The position numbers and the translations under genes were made by a program. From contig NC_061127.1 in the NCBI RefSeq assembly GCF_905220365.1, positions 8,184,001 through 8,248,000 on the forward strand: a DNA stretch of 64,000 bases, given 5' to 3'. The DNA comes from Vanessa cardui (taxonomy: Eukaryota > Arthropoda > Insecta > Lepidoptera > Nymphalidae). Each line of letters begins with the position of its first letter. Within the stretch, counting starts at the first letter, position 1. Positions 1-11,655 of this stretch are shown here, piece after piece. A model generated the notes under the pieces. That model did not search any database. It was not told the origin of the DNA and saw nothing but the letters and a program-made list of their open reading frames with translations.

Positions 1-136
1 GTTAATTCTATTATCGTTGTTGTATATAATGCCTATATAAATAGATACGATAAACCAGCTATGAATTAGAAAAAATAAACAATTAATGATTTGATGTTCG
101 AAACGTAACAGAATTCAAATGTTTGTTTTCATTCAG

Positions 137-3100
137 GTTTGCCTATATGGTACTTAACCGTATGCCTACTAGCTGCATGGCTTTTAATCTTCATCATCGT
201 ATCCAGAGGTGTCAAAAGTTCGGGAAAAGCTTCTTACTTCCTCGCAATCTTTCCTTATGTCATCATGATCATTCTTCTTATCAGGTATAATATATTCTTC
301 AGTTTTTTTCTTTTCTTAATTTCGCAGAGTTCATTCTATATAATTTATATACAAATACTTCACTGGTATAAGGGCGTTGTGGTTTAATTATTTAAGCTTT
401 TAAAGGATTCGAGAGGCACTTAAATCAATGTCATATTCTAACCATGAAAAAAATGGCTTAAAAATAACTTTCAAGGTAAAATTTAAAACTACTTCTTGAA
501 ACAAATTCAATTTGGTAGTTATCATAATGGTGGGATGAGAATTTTTATCATCGAATAATTAATAATAGTTGCATATTTACATAGCCAGTGAAGTTAAATA
601 AAAAAAAAAACGATTATACCAATTACATTCTAAATTGAATTAATTAATATAGAATTGTATTGAATAATATTGAATTAAATAATTGAATTATATCAAGCAA
701 GAATATTATCCGTACAGTGCCCGTACTCACCCTGAGTCACGTGTTACTAATCTCCACATACATTATTTGCATTAATCCTCGAATGTTATAATCATGACGG
801 AGATAATCTACAATGCACAACGAATAATTTTATGACGCACGTTGATCTTAATCGCAAAGTTAAAAAGTAACTTTCTTTAAATAGGTTTAGTTTTTTACTT
901 AGATCATTTATATATCTAAACTGTGTTTAACGAACTAAAGAACTAATACAAACACACCAACTTTATTCCCTTCAGCTGTGCTTGATATTCTGTCATAATA
1001 TTATTGGTTACTATTTATTTTACGCGTTCTTCGCGAATTCGAATTGATTATTAAACTTGATTGATTATTAACTAGACATATAAATAATCAATTCCACATA
1101 TTACTGTCTGAGTTTGCTAGTAGGTTGATATGCAACTTATATTTTACAAATACATTACAGTTACGAATAAATTATTAATTACAGGAATTACCCAACATTC
1201 ACAGTTATCGCTGAATGGATATGATCCTTCTCAGGTTGCATTGTGTTGTGTTATACACAATATAATAAATTTAGATAAAATATTCATTACTCATTTATAT
1301 AATTAATTAAAAATAATATTTATTGTTTCTGTTATAGTACCGTTATTCTACCTGGATCTGGCCAAGGCATTCTTTTCTTCATAACACCACAATGGGACAA
1401 GTTACTTGAACTTAGCGTAAGTTACTAATCGATCTATTTACAAATAATTATGTATTCTTTGTTTGGAATTTATTTTATTTAATATAAATTAATCTCAAGG
1501 TTTATAATAAAATTAATCTACTGATTTACTTAATGTAAATCTATTAACGATAAATTTGATAAAATAGGGATTAATTAGCAGTGAAATTACATCTGTGTGT
1601 CATTTCCTCAAACGCAAGCTTAGATAAAATGTTTTGAATATATTTTTCATTTGGTAGACCCCTCTGGGTAGATACCTCCTACTCATCAGATATTCTACCA
1701 CCTAAAAGCAATACTTAGTGGTATTGTTGTATTGTAGGCACGAGGGACATAACATTTTAGGGTAAATATATTTTACAATGTGTTTGATTAATCAAAGAAC
1801 AAGATTAATCTTATAGTTGTCATTGCATTAATGGTGGAATTGATGGTTTTTAATCGAGGTGCAGACTTACATTTAGAATACCTAATTGCTGTCCGTCTTT
1901 TATAATAAATAAAGTAAACAATAAAATAAGTAATTTTAAAAAGTGAGGTTCTACAGATTTTAATGTGGCTTTTTATTTTAGGTGTGGTATGCAGCCGTGA
2001 CGCAGGTGTTTTTCTCGTTGACAGTGTGTACAGGACCAATCATCATGTTCTCTTCATATAATGGTTTCAAACAAAACGTTTACAGGTAATATTTACAATT
2101 CAAATAAACTCTTATATATAATTGCAATATATACTTATAATAATTTATTCTTATAATATATTATTTAAATTATAATAATTTATTCAAGCCTTTATGTGAA
2201 TATGACTATTTCATTTCCACTGAATTGGATGACAACGATTGTATTTCCAACTTGTACGCTTTTGCCAAAGTTCATCAGCAGCTACAATATCCGGACAATT
2301 GTTTTGACAACTTTAAATAACTTTTTGCGTGTTGACAAAATAAATATTGCCAATATAATTTTTGTTTAACTATTTTTACATTTGACCACAGCGAATTTCA
2401 GACTTTATTTAAAATCATTCGTAGTTATTAAATTTTATAAACTTCATATTATATTTTGTAAGCACTTATTGTACTTACAAAATATAACGCAGTTTTAGCC
2501 TATGACTGAATGCACTAATATGTACGAGAATATTATTCAAATATGATTATTTGCATTTTAGGGACGCCATGATCGTTACAACTCTAGACACATTCACAAG
2601 TTTGCTCTCTGGTATCACGATTTTCGGTATCTTGGGCAACTTAGCGTATGTTTTGGATAGAGAAGTTCTGGATGTAGTCGGATCTGGAGGCACCGGTCTT
2701 GCTTTTATTTCCTATCCCGACGCCATCGCCAAAACTTTCCAACCACAGGTATACTCATTATTTCAATGTATTACTACTTCCAATGTAAGTACAGACTTTT
2801 TCATGTTTGTCTAAGTTTCTTTTTGTTTTCAGTTATTCTCAGTACTCTTCTTCTTGATGATGGCAGTTTTGGGAATAGGTTCTGCTGTGGCTCTGCTTAC
2901 TGCCGTGAATACTATCCTGCTGGACGCTTTTCCTCGCGTACCCACTATTTACATGTCAGCTCTTTCTTGTGTTGGTGGTTTTGGCATCGGACTGATATAT
3001 GTTACACCTGTGAGTATTGTTCATCCTTATAATTTAATTGACTAATTAATTATTATTAATCCGTCCAAAATGACACCCGGTCCTATAATTCGGTACTCTT

Positions 3101-4602
3101 GATCATCTTAGCATCAATAATGTTCATTCGTCTAATTATACAAATACTATTAATATTAATACAAATTAGTTATTTTTTAAAAATGTGATGACGTATGATG
3201 TTTCAGAAAGTGAAATCATGTTGTGGTGACTGTTTAAAGTAATTATAAAGTATATGATTTCCTTTTTTTACATATAATTTATTGTTTCTTTGATTGTTTT
3301 CAGGGCGGTCAATACATATTAGAGCTCGTTGATCACTACGGTGGAACTTTCTTTGTGCTCTTCTGTGGTATCGTTGAAATTATTGGCGTATTTTGGATTT
3401 ATGGTAAATATTTACAATTATATAAATTATCTAATCTAATTATATCAATAATCAAACACAGATCAAATTATATTATTATATAATAATATAATAAATATAA
3501 TATATCGATAGTTGTACCCTAATTAAAACATAAATCATAATTACTAGAAGATAATATAAATACTTTTACAAAATTAAACAGATAACAGTGGTTAACTGTT
3601 ATTTGTTTTGTTCGACTACCTATGTAATCATAAAATTTTAGTAATTTCGCTTTATGATAAAATTATTTATATTTGTTATATTTTACATGGCACAATGTTA
3701 TTGTTTCAGGTCTTGAAAATATTTGTCTTGATATAGAGTTCATGTTGGGTCTTAAGACATCTGTATATTGGCGTTTCTGCTGGGGTTTCATAACGCCAGC
3801 AATGATGACGATTGTATTCATCTACGCTCTATTATCATTTGAAGCTTTAGTATTTGGAGGATATTATTATTATCCAACACTGGGTTATGGTATGTAAACT
3901 TTAATATAAAGGTTTATTTGTAGTACACTAAATATAAAATATTAATTGACTAACTAATGTTTCAGTTGCCGGATATATAATTTTATTCACGGGAATTTTA
4001 CTGGTTCCTGTATTCGTCATTACAACACTGTATAAATACAAGAGCTCTGGTCGATTTATGGATGTAAGTAAAACAAATTAAGAAAAAAATATGTATTAGC
4101 TATAAAAAGTAAAATATGTTATGGTAGGCGTCTTTCATCGCAAGGAGAAGCGTATTACAACGCGCTGCGTGTATTCGGATTTGTAGAAATTAACATAGAA
4201 GACTTCCGACTTTATTTCTGACTTCCGATTGTAGGTTTCCTCACGAGTCTTTCTTTTTTGCTCCGCACGAAAGTATAAATACAAAACTAACGAGTTCTGC
4301 CCATTAAGCTATTTTGTCTTATATTTTACTCCACATAGTGTAAATTAAATAATTAAAAATGACAAAACGTTCATAGGTACCTATCAAGAAAGTATTTTTT
4401 TTGAAATTATCCTTTTTTTCTTCACCAGGTACTCAAGAAATCTTTTAGTTCTAAATCATCGTGGGGTCCACGTTCAATGAAAACTCGAAGAGAATGGCAG
4501 CTGTTCAAAGAAAATGCTAAAATGGAGCAAGACCTAATGAGAACCTCTTGGTTTAAACACATTTGGTACAGTTTAACGGGTGGATACAGAAGTGGAAAGT
4601 GA
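137..4602 (+). CDS. SLC6 sodium-dependent nutrient amino acid transporter, gene 1 (5' end outside window)
   Basis: The nine last coding exons of an SLC6 (neurotransmitter:sodium symporter) gene: 137-284, 1338-1416, 1982-2085, 2562-2748, 2833-3009, 3304-3403, 3710-3889, 3966-4063 and 4429-4602 (stop TGA). All introns are GT-AG and the phases join without a break, giving 414 residues plus stop. Visible family landmarks are the KSSGKASYF loop, SSYNGF after the TM6 region, GITIFGILGNLA, AFISYPDAIAK, a TM8-like LGIGS and TPGGQY...VDHYGG in the TM10 region, whose Asp matches the family's outer gate. Intron positions match those of the second gene at 22166-29530, so the two are tandem duplicates. 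SLC6 proteins of this type carry neutral amino acids into gut or other epithelial cells with sodium; the exact substrate is inferred. TM1 to about TM4 lie left of the window. The closest family I recognise is insect NAAT1-like. Confidence 0.9.
1649..1762 (+). repeat. Fragment of lepidopteran SINE-like repeat (same family as 11290-11655)
   Basis: It shares GATATTCTACC, the TATTGTTGT block and GGCACGAGGGACATA with the longer copy at 11290-11655. Only the middle part is left. It lies in the intron between the second and third exons of the first transporter gene. Confidence 0.6.
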
Positions 4603-5664
4603 TTTGTTATGATTTGTATGTCAGCTTATGTATTCGATATTGATAAATTATTATAGATTAGAAATATTGAAGCATGTACTAGATTGATCTGGAGATAGGT
4701 ATGAAAATATTTAATATTATGATATGTAAGGTTACTTTTACGTAAATGTCAAAACACGTAGTTTTATTAATCTCATCATTATTGTTGTACTTTCTACTAC
4801 ATACATAACTTAGGCGCACAATTACTTGAATAGTACATCCTTATTATGTAGATTGTATTTCAATGGTATTTTTATCGAACACTTATTTAGTTAGTAAGTA
4901 AGTAGCCTTAAATCTCCCTTTCATATAGAGTATTTTCAATAGTAGTGCATTTAAACAATCCTTAATTTAAATGTTTTTCTGACAATTTAAAAAAAAATCT
5001 TGTGTTCTATTCAATTCTTGAAGGAAGTCTTTAATAATCTAGTACTAAATTACGAAAGTTTACTGTTACTGTTCAAATTATAAAAATATAGAATGTATTG
5101 AAAATAATTATATATCATAAAAATAGTAAGTAATGTGTGATAATTATTTCTACGTATGTTTTGATGGCTGTGTCTTAATTATATGAATAATATTTGCTAG
5201 AATGTAAGATAAAAATTGTTAAAACTTTTTTTAAATTTGTAAATAAACGATTTGAAATAAACTTACTTATCTTATTTTATTTTAAATACGTAATTGAGAG
5301 CTAGTTTTTAATAGCAGCTTGTCAAATCTACTAACAATGTGTCTTTACTGCAATCGAATTGGCCGTGTGCATGATTTTATGATTAATTGGTGTGATGATT
5401 ATTTGTAGCCAAAGAAACTGTAAAATTGTACTATATTTACAAAAAGTTCAGGAAAGAACATTTATTTTGACAATCTTCCTACTAAAATTTGATTAGAGTT
5501 TGTAAGTATTTTCTTGCATTTTATTTGAATATTTTAATCGTTTCATTACTGTCGGCTCAGAAAAAAAGAACACAAATCCAAATGACATATTACCATGATT
5601 ATACAGTAATACAACTGAAACTATTTCATCTACGACATTGAAATGAAGGATTTTATCATTCTTT
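4603..5664 (+). other. 3' UTR of the first SLC6 gene and AT-rich spacer
   Basis: About 660 bases of AT-rich sequence follow the stop codon and end in two AATAAA hexamers (5242-5247 and 5256-5261). These are the most likely polyadenylation signals of the transporter. After them I see no coding potential until the transposon at 5665. Confidence 0.55.
5242..5261 (+). terminator. Polyadenylation signals, first SLC6 gene
   Basis: Two AATAAA hexamers sit 9 bases apart, about 640 bases after the stop codon. They are the clearest pair in this 3' flank. Assignment is by position only. Confidence 0.5.
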
Positions 5665-6753
5665 TTAACACGTTCACCGCGGTACGAGGTCTAATAAGCC
5701 TTGTATGCGTCTTCCTTGCGGTGCGGCTAAGAAAAACATAAACTTCCCTGTCGTACGGAGGCCGTAACTTTTATGTAGGAAAAAGATAAACATATATATA
5801 TGATCCCTGTTAAAAACAGAATGCAGTCTTGTATTTACTTTAATACGGGGTCATTTCGACCTCGTACCGCACTGAAGAAATAAAATTTTACCTCAGTGCG
5901 AAACGAGGCTTAGAAGACCTCGTACTGCGGCGAGCTCATACCGCTCACAGCGGAGATTACGCGCGACCAGTGTTGTGCATGAGTCGACAGTGAGAACCGT
6001 GTGTTAAATTTTCGAATAACAACAGCGCGACGTTATCGAAAAAAAAAATTGAACAGCGACAAAGATGAGGCGACAAGTATATTTATTAATTGCAAAACTT
6101 TTGTTGAAAACCGTATGAAAATCGTTTAGTTTTATAGTATATAATATATATATAGTCGTATAGTTTTTTAGTTCATCGCGTTTAGGCAGACAGAAATCAA
6201 ACTTTGTTTGATTCATGTACCTAGTGAAATTATTTTTTATTTTTTTAGAAACTAAATGTCCAGCCTTGAGGCAGAAAAAAAGAAAAATAAGATTGTCACA
6301 CAATGAGTTGTTGTTTTATGTGAATCATTTTTATGTTTGAATTGTTTTAATGATAAACATTTGTAAAATAAAAAGAAAGTAAAAAATACCGATATTTTTG
6401 TTTCACCACTAAAATTGATGTAAAAATTCTCTTATTGAGTGCGGTACGAGGTCTATAAGACCAGGGGTCTTATAGATAGATAGATTTTCTTTTACCTACA
6501 GATTCTAAATACACCAAGCCACTGATGTACGCTTTAAGGTTTAGGTCAAACAATTCATAGTTAATATAAGTATATCATACAATTATTTATATATTTTAAA
6601 TTCAATCAATTACCAGGGTTTTAGTCTCTTAAGCGTTACGAGGTCTAATAAGCCTCGTACCGGTATTGTGATAGATTGCATACGAGGTCTTAAACGCCTC
6701 GTACCGCAGGAATGGAAAAAATTTAAAAAATGATGCCGCAGCGGACGTTTTAA
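5665..6753. mobile_element. piggyBac-like MITE with internal palindromes
   Basis: A non-coding segment of about 1.09 kb bounded by TTAA on both sides (5665-5668 and 6750-6753). Next to the left TTAA is CACGTTCACCGCGG; next to the right one, read on the minus strand, is AACGTCCGCTGCGG, an imperfect inverted match. Inside are six imperfect palindromes of about 30 bases built on TACGAGGTCT...CCTCGTACCG, near 5679-5710, 5842-5870, 5899-5930, 6441-6475, 6632-6665 and 6678-6712. The TTAA flanks and TTCACCGC-type end suggest a piggyBac-superfamily non-autonomous element, like the clearer one at 31078-32336. The open frame at 6004-6303 on the minus strand has no recognisable similarity. Confidence 0.6.
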
Positions 6754-6828
6754 ACATAATTATTTTATCAATAAATATATTTGTTATTGTGTTAACGACC
6801 TTGATAATCTTATTTTATAACATATTAT

Positions 6829-7060
6829 AACGACTCGACCCGGCTTCGCTCGGGCGCAAAGCTGATACTAAATGTACCTACTACAAAATTTGTTTATTTA
6901 CGACATCACATTAGACTCTTCTAAAATCATCAGTGTTTCTTTACTATATTGTCCATGTATTATATACAAAAAAATTCCTCTCGAATAACTCTAAAATCTA
7001 AAAAAAAAACCGCATCAAAATCCGTCGCGTATTTATAAAGATTTGAAAACATAGGGACAT
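6829..7060 (+). repeat. Unclassified interspersed repeat (pair with 40978-41100)
   Basis: CGACCCGGCTTCGC followed by GGGCGCAAAGCTGATACTAAA, ACGACATCACATTAGA and CCGCATCAAAATCCGT. A related copy lies at 40978-41100 (CTTCGCACGGGTGCAATGCTGAT, CGACATCACATTAGAAACTTC). This is a frequent lepidopteran repeat type; I cannot assign a class. Confidence 0.5.
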
Positions 7061-7443
7061 AGGTACAGAAAAAGCGAATTTGTTTTATACTATGTAGTGA
7101 TAAGCTTTTTCGACGTTCGAGGCGTTGTTTGCTGTTTTATTTTATCAAATTTTATAGAAGTGATAAAATAGACATTACACCAAAGTTAGAGATTAAAATA
7201 AATAGAAAATAAAATATAGATAGGAAGATACGATTTTTAGGTATCTTTTGTGCAAAAACAATCACTGTTCACTGCGGCAGCAATATTTTGATATCCTATT
7301 TGAGCAAAAAAATTGCAAATGGATCTCCTGAGTATCTCCCAAAGGGATATTAGTAGGATAATTTTTATCTACATATATTCATTTTTTCCCTCGTTTTCGC
7401 GGTTTCAGTCACTTGAGATGACAGACGCATAAATACCCAGGTA

Positions 7444-7790
7444 TTGTACGACACAAGTTAGATGTAGCATCGGAAAATGCAAGGAAATGAAAATAAAACC
7501 AATTACTGCCGATTTACACGACCAATAGAAACAGTTCCCTATCGCGCCATTCGACGCTATTCGTCGCTGTAGATTCTCGCGTCAATTCAACCCGAGACAG
7601 CGAGTGCGTGTAAATCAACGTGTCAAATTGACGAATATATTAGGTCATATGATATTACAAGTTATTACGTTTGTGTAAAGATCATAGTCACATAAGAAAT
7701 AAATATTGATAATTTGGGATAGCGTACTTAATTCGGATGTGATCAGTTTTACGGATCATGCCGATGCTACATCTAAGTTGTGTCGTACTA
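7444..7790. mobile_element. TA-flanked MITE, copy A (347 bp)
   Basis: The ends are inverted copies of one another: the left begins GTACGACACAAGTTAGATGT and the right ends ACATCTAAGTTGTGTCGTAC. TA flanks both sides. A second copy of the whole element lies at 50366-50703 with the same ends and interior (for example CTATCGCGCCATTCGACGCT and GTCATATGATATTACAAGTT). TIRs plus a TA duplication point to a Tc1/mariner-type non-autonomous element. No coding frame. Confidence 0.8.
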
Positions 7791-8285
7791 TAATATATAT
7801 TTATATAAATATATAAATCTAATACTAATTAATATATTATTATGTACGTTATGTAGTATGTATGTATGTTTTGTAATATATTTACAAAAGTCTGTGCATA
7901 CCACATCCCTCTTTTGCTATTTCTTTTCTTTCGTCTTGATCACTATTATTGTTATCCTTTGGCTTGAAAACATATCCGTAATTAGTTTAAAACAATTTGG
8001 TTTAATTAATATGAAGTACTCTTAAAGAAGTTGCAGTATGCCGTCCTGGCAAATTTTGGGACACACTTGCTTGAGATTATTATAATAGTTCTGCACACTG
8101 CACTGCACTACCTTAAGCTACAAAAGTCTTGTTAAGATTTTCGTTCATATTTGTTCCTTGAGCTTTATTTCATTTCATAATTTCTCAGATATGTCATGTG
8201 ATTAAATTATGCTTACAGCCAGAATCTATAAGCATGTTTACACATGTTCCACCAATGCCACATGTATCTTTATATCACTTTCCAC

Positions 8286-8521
8286 CAGTGGCGTAGCTAG
8301 GTGAGGAAGGGCCCGGTGCATAGAAAAAGAATCGGGCCTCTCTTTCCCATCCCTCTTTAACTAATAATTACCCTTTAAAATTCTTGATGCCAAATAAGAA
8401 ATCTTGTGCGCAGGGTCGTGATTTTCTAGCTTCAGAAGCTTAAGGTTTAGTTTAGGGGGCCCCCTGAACTCCGGGGTCCTGGTGCACTGCACCACCTGGC
8501 CCTACGATAGCTACGCTTCTG
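8286..8521. mobile_element. hAT-type MITE (236 bp) with 8-bp TSD
   Basis: It begins CAGTGGCGTAGCTA and ends TAGCTACGCTTCTG, an inverted pair with two mismatches. The exact 8-bp direct repeat CTTTCCAC flanks it at 8278-8285 and 8522-8529. An 8-bp duplication with CAG-type ends is the hAT hallmark. The interior is non-coding. Confidence 0.85.
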
Positions 8522-8529
8522 CTTTCCAC

Positions 8530-11289
8530 ATTAAAAATGCAATCAACTTTGTATTACCTGTTGTTTCGGCCGTATAAGAACTTTTTACCCTTTCATTTAC
8601 AATTTTTTATTTTTTCTCTTTTTTCTTCTAGCCTTCTCTTTTTAGTGTATCTTTTTTTAACATTGTAGCCTTAAGTGACCTATTATTCCACATTTTATAC
8701 GGATCGCAGGACAAATTTGATCACGCGAAAAATGTTTTGTACTTCGACGCCTGCCAAGATGGCACATATACTTTTTGAAGCTTTTCCATGTTCTATAGTT
8801 ATTCTATTAATGGACGAGTTATCAGGTACTTATTATACAAATTTTCTAACTGTTTGTTCATGGCTCCCATCTTTACTATTTCATGTAAAGTCATCCATCT
8901 TGACTCCTGCTTTTATTTTTTTTCTTTTTCAATTCGTTTGATCTACATTTTTACAATTTGCTCGATAAAGTGGTCCTCTTGATAAACAAACTGAAGAGAA
9001 TCCACATTTAGAAGCTTGATGTTTTATTTAACTTGACTAGATATCTGTTCAAACTTAATAGCTGAATAGATGATGCTCATATACTTTACCTTAAGTAAGG
9101 ACGAATAAGTAACACATAGGTATGTGTTACAAATATTACATATGGGAAACATGAAATTAAATATTTTACATATTCCTTGATTAAGAATAACCTTACCTAA
9201 CAATTATTATTACTCTATAATAAATTTAAAAAAATACTTTAATGTATAAACATTAAAGTTATTCTCCTCGTCCTTATTCCTTTTATAACTTATAACTATC
9301 ACGACCAATATTATTCCCTTTTTTTATTGTCCAACATTCGATTTAAATGTTGCTAGCATTGTTGCCACCATTTCAAGCATTAAGATTTATCGGAAACTAT
9401 TTTTAACTCATAAATAATAATAAATTAATGTTATTATGAACAAAAATTATTATATTAATATGAAATAGTAATATAATCAAGTCCATGTAAATAAAATCTT
9501 AAATAAACATCTAACATCTACTACAAGGTTCTATTTATTGCTTATGCTTAGCTTAGAACCTTCTTAGGAATCTAATTGTGTTATTTTTTTTTAATAAAAA
9601 TAACTCCCATGGTTATTATGTATCGCAGTGTTTAATATTTCCATAGGATAATTAACTTCAAAAGTTTTCCAACAGTTAATATGTAATAATAATAGTAATA
9701 GGAATCTAATGTATGCATTTACTACAAAGTGACTAATTGTTTTTATTAATCATATTAATATTTTTTTTTGTATATTTGAGCTCAAATATAATTAAATAAA
9801 TAAATATAATACAGTTAGGAAAATGTTAGAAATGTTAAAAAGTTCCTTTCCTATAAGATAATAGAGAACATAAAAAACTCACAATTACTTTGTCGCCACT
9901 TCTTAAGTTCACATGTAAGTATGATTTACCAATTTAATTAAAAACATATATTTAAATATCAGCTCGCAGTGCACACACACCGTCTTCACCGAACGCCAAT
10001 TTTTATATATGTGTATCCTTTTTTCCCGCTCTTTTGCGATGTGTGTCACTCGAGGTGACGTGCATAATTGCACAGATAATATATTTTTTACAAAATATAA
10101 ACCTAATTCTAATTAATATGTTATTATAGATCTGTGTACACTACAACCTATTTAATAAATGATGACAACCACAATTCGCTGATGAGTATTCTTATTTTTT
10201 AATTAAAAAGACGCCAAGCAATATTTCTAGTGTGGAGAATACTTTTCGATAAATATTACATATCAATAATTTAGCGTCCGAGGACTAAATGAATCAAACT
10301 TATTACTCAAAATAAAAATAAATATGTAAATACGAATGTACTAAATGTATCTGTAATAGTATATTCTATTTATATTCTATTAATTATATTTATGTATGGA
10401 GCTTTTAACTTATAAACAGCACAAATTTTCTTATTTTTTTTATATTAATAGGTTAGTGCACAAGGAATGATTGTTTCTTTATGGATACATATAATACTAA
10501 TGACACACCTTGTGATTAAAATTAACACCTAGGCCGCTACAAATAGTAAAATAAATAAAATAAAAATAACATATGCCGCTGAGTTTCTTTCGCTGGATTT
10601 ATTTATTTATGCTTTATTGCACTAATACAATGAATGCAAAGCGATTTTAACCCAGCGATCTCTTCTAGACGACCTTTGGGCATAGAACTGGTTATAAATT
10701 TATAATAAATGATGTTTCTCTTTTAAAATAAATTTTAAAGGAGGAACATAGATAGTAAGATAAAAAGACAAAGAAACATGACTTTTTAAAAAATTTTTAA
10801 TTTTTTATTAAAGCGACAGATAAAAAACTTTATCATACTTTTAAAAATAGCTAATGATTGAATGCGCCTAATTGCTAAAGTTAATGTATTCCAAATTGAA
10901 GAATCTTCAACAGTATACAGTGGTGACAGAGCTTGTAACCACAAATAAACAACTATTATAGGACTCCTATTTTGATATCGACCTTCTAACCTGAATTATC
11001 TGCGCGAAAATTGACAACTCTAATGATAAAATAACATCAAGGATTCCAATACTCATTCAATTTTCGTATCACTACATAATTCTGTTGGTAAACAGATTTG
11101 AACAATAGACCGCAGTTCATTTTGGATAGTTAAGTATGACGTATTATTCTCAGATATATCAATGAATTTATCAGTACAGAATAAAACTTATTTCCAAAGC
11201 TGTTATATCTTAAATCTTCCTCCTTTGAAATATATTAATATATCAAATACATTAAAAATACCATATTTATATATAAGTAAAGACAGACT
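8530..11289. other. AT-rich intergenic spacer, no gene seen
   Basis: Open frames here are short, low-complexity and unsupported. At about 10577-10596 there is a 20-base match to the start of the Jockey-type 3' UTR seen at 21090 and 23688 (GCTGAGTTTCTTTCGC). It is followed by a TTTATTTATTTATGCTTTATT block that resembles a decayed retrotransposon tail. Confidence 0.4.
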
Positions 11290-11655
11290 CTCTCCTTAGC
11301 TGATTGGGTATGAAATGTAGGATTTTTTATTTATGACAGGTGGCAAGCGAGCAGGAGGTTCACAATTGGTGGTAGGGCTTTGTGCAAGCCCGACTGGGTA
11401 GGTACCACCCATTCTTTAGATATTCTACCGCTAAACAGCAGTACGCAGTATTGTTGTGTTCCGGTGAAGGGTGAGTGAGCCAGTGTAACTACAGGCACAA
11501 GGGACATAGCATCTTAATTCCCAAGGTTGGTGGCGCATTGACGATGTAAGGAATAGTTAATATTTCTTACAGCGTCGTTGTCTATGGGTGATGGTGACCA
11601 CTCGCCATCAGGTGGCCCATATGCTCGTCCACCTACCTATACCATAAAAAAAAAT
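11290..11655 (+). mobile_element. Lepidopteran SINE-like element (Metulj-type tail)
   Basis: A non-coding repeat with GGGTAGGTACCACCC, GATATTCTACCGC, TTGTTGTGTTCCGGTGAAGG, GGCACAAGGGACATA, CAAGGTTGGTGGCGCATTG and GGTGGCCCATATGCTCGTCC. It ends in a short A run after CTACCTATACCAT. This block is typical of abundant butterfly SINEs; the name Metulj is from memory and tentative. It abuts the LINE at 11656, so it probably inserted into it. Confidence 0.65.

Noticed and set aside
6004..6303. 99-aa minus-strand frame
   Set aside because: It lies wholly inside the non-coding piggyBac-like MITE and resembles no protein I recognise.
5665..6753. Possible CRISPR-like array of spaced palindromes
   Set aside because: Spacing is irregular, repeats are imperfect and in both orientations, and the setting is a eukaryotic intergenic region between TTAA sites.
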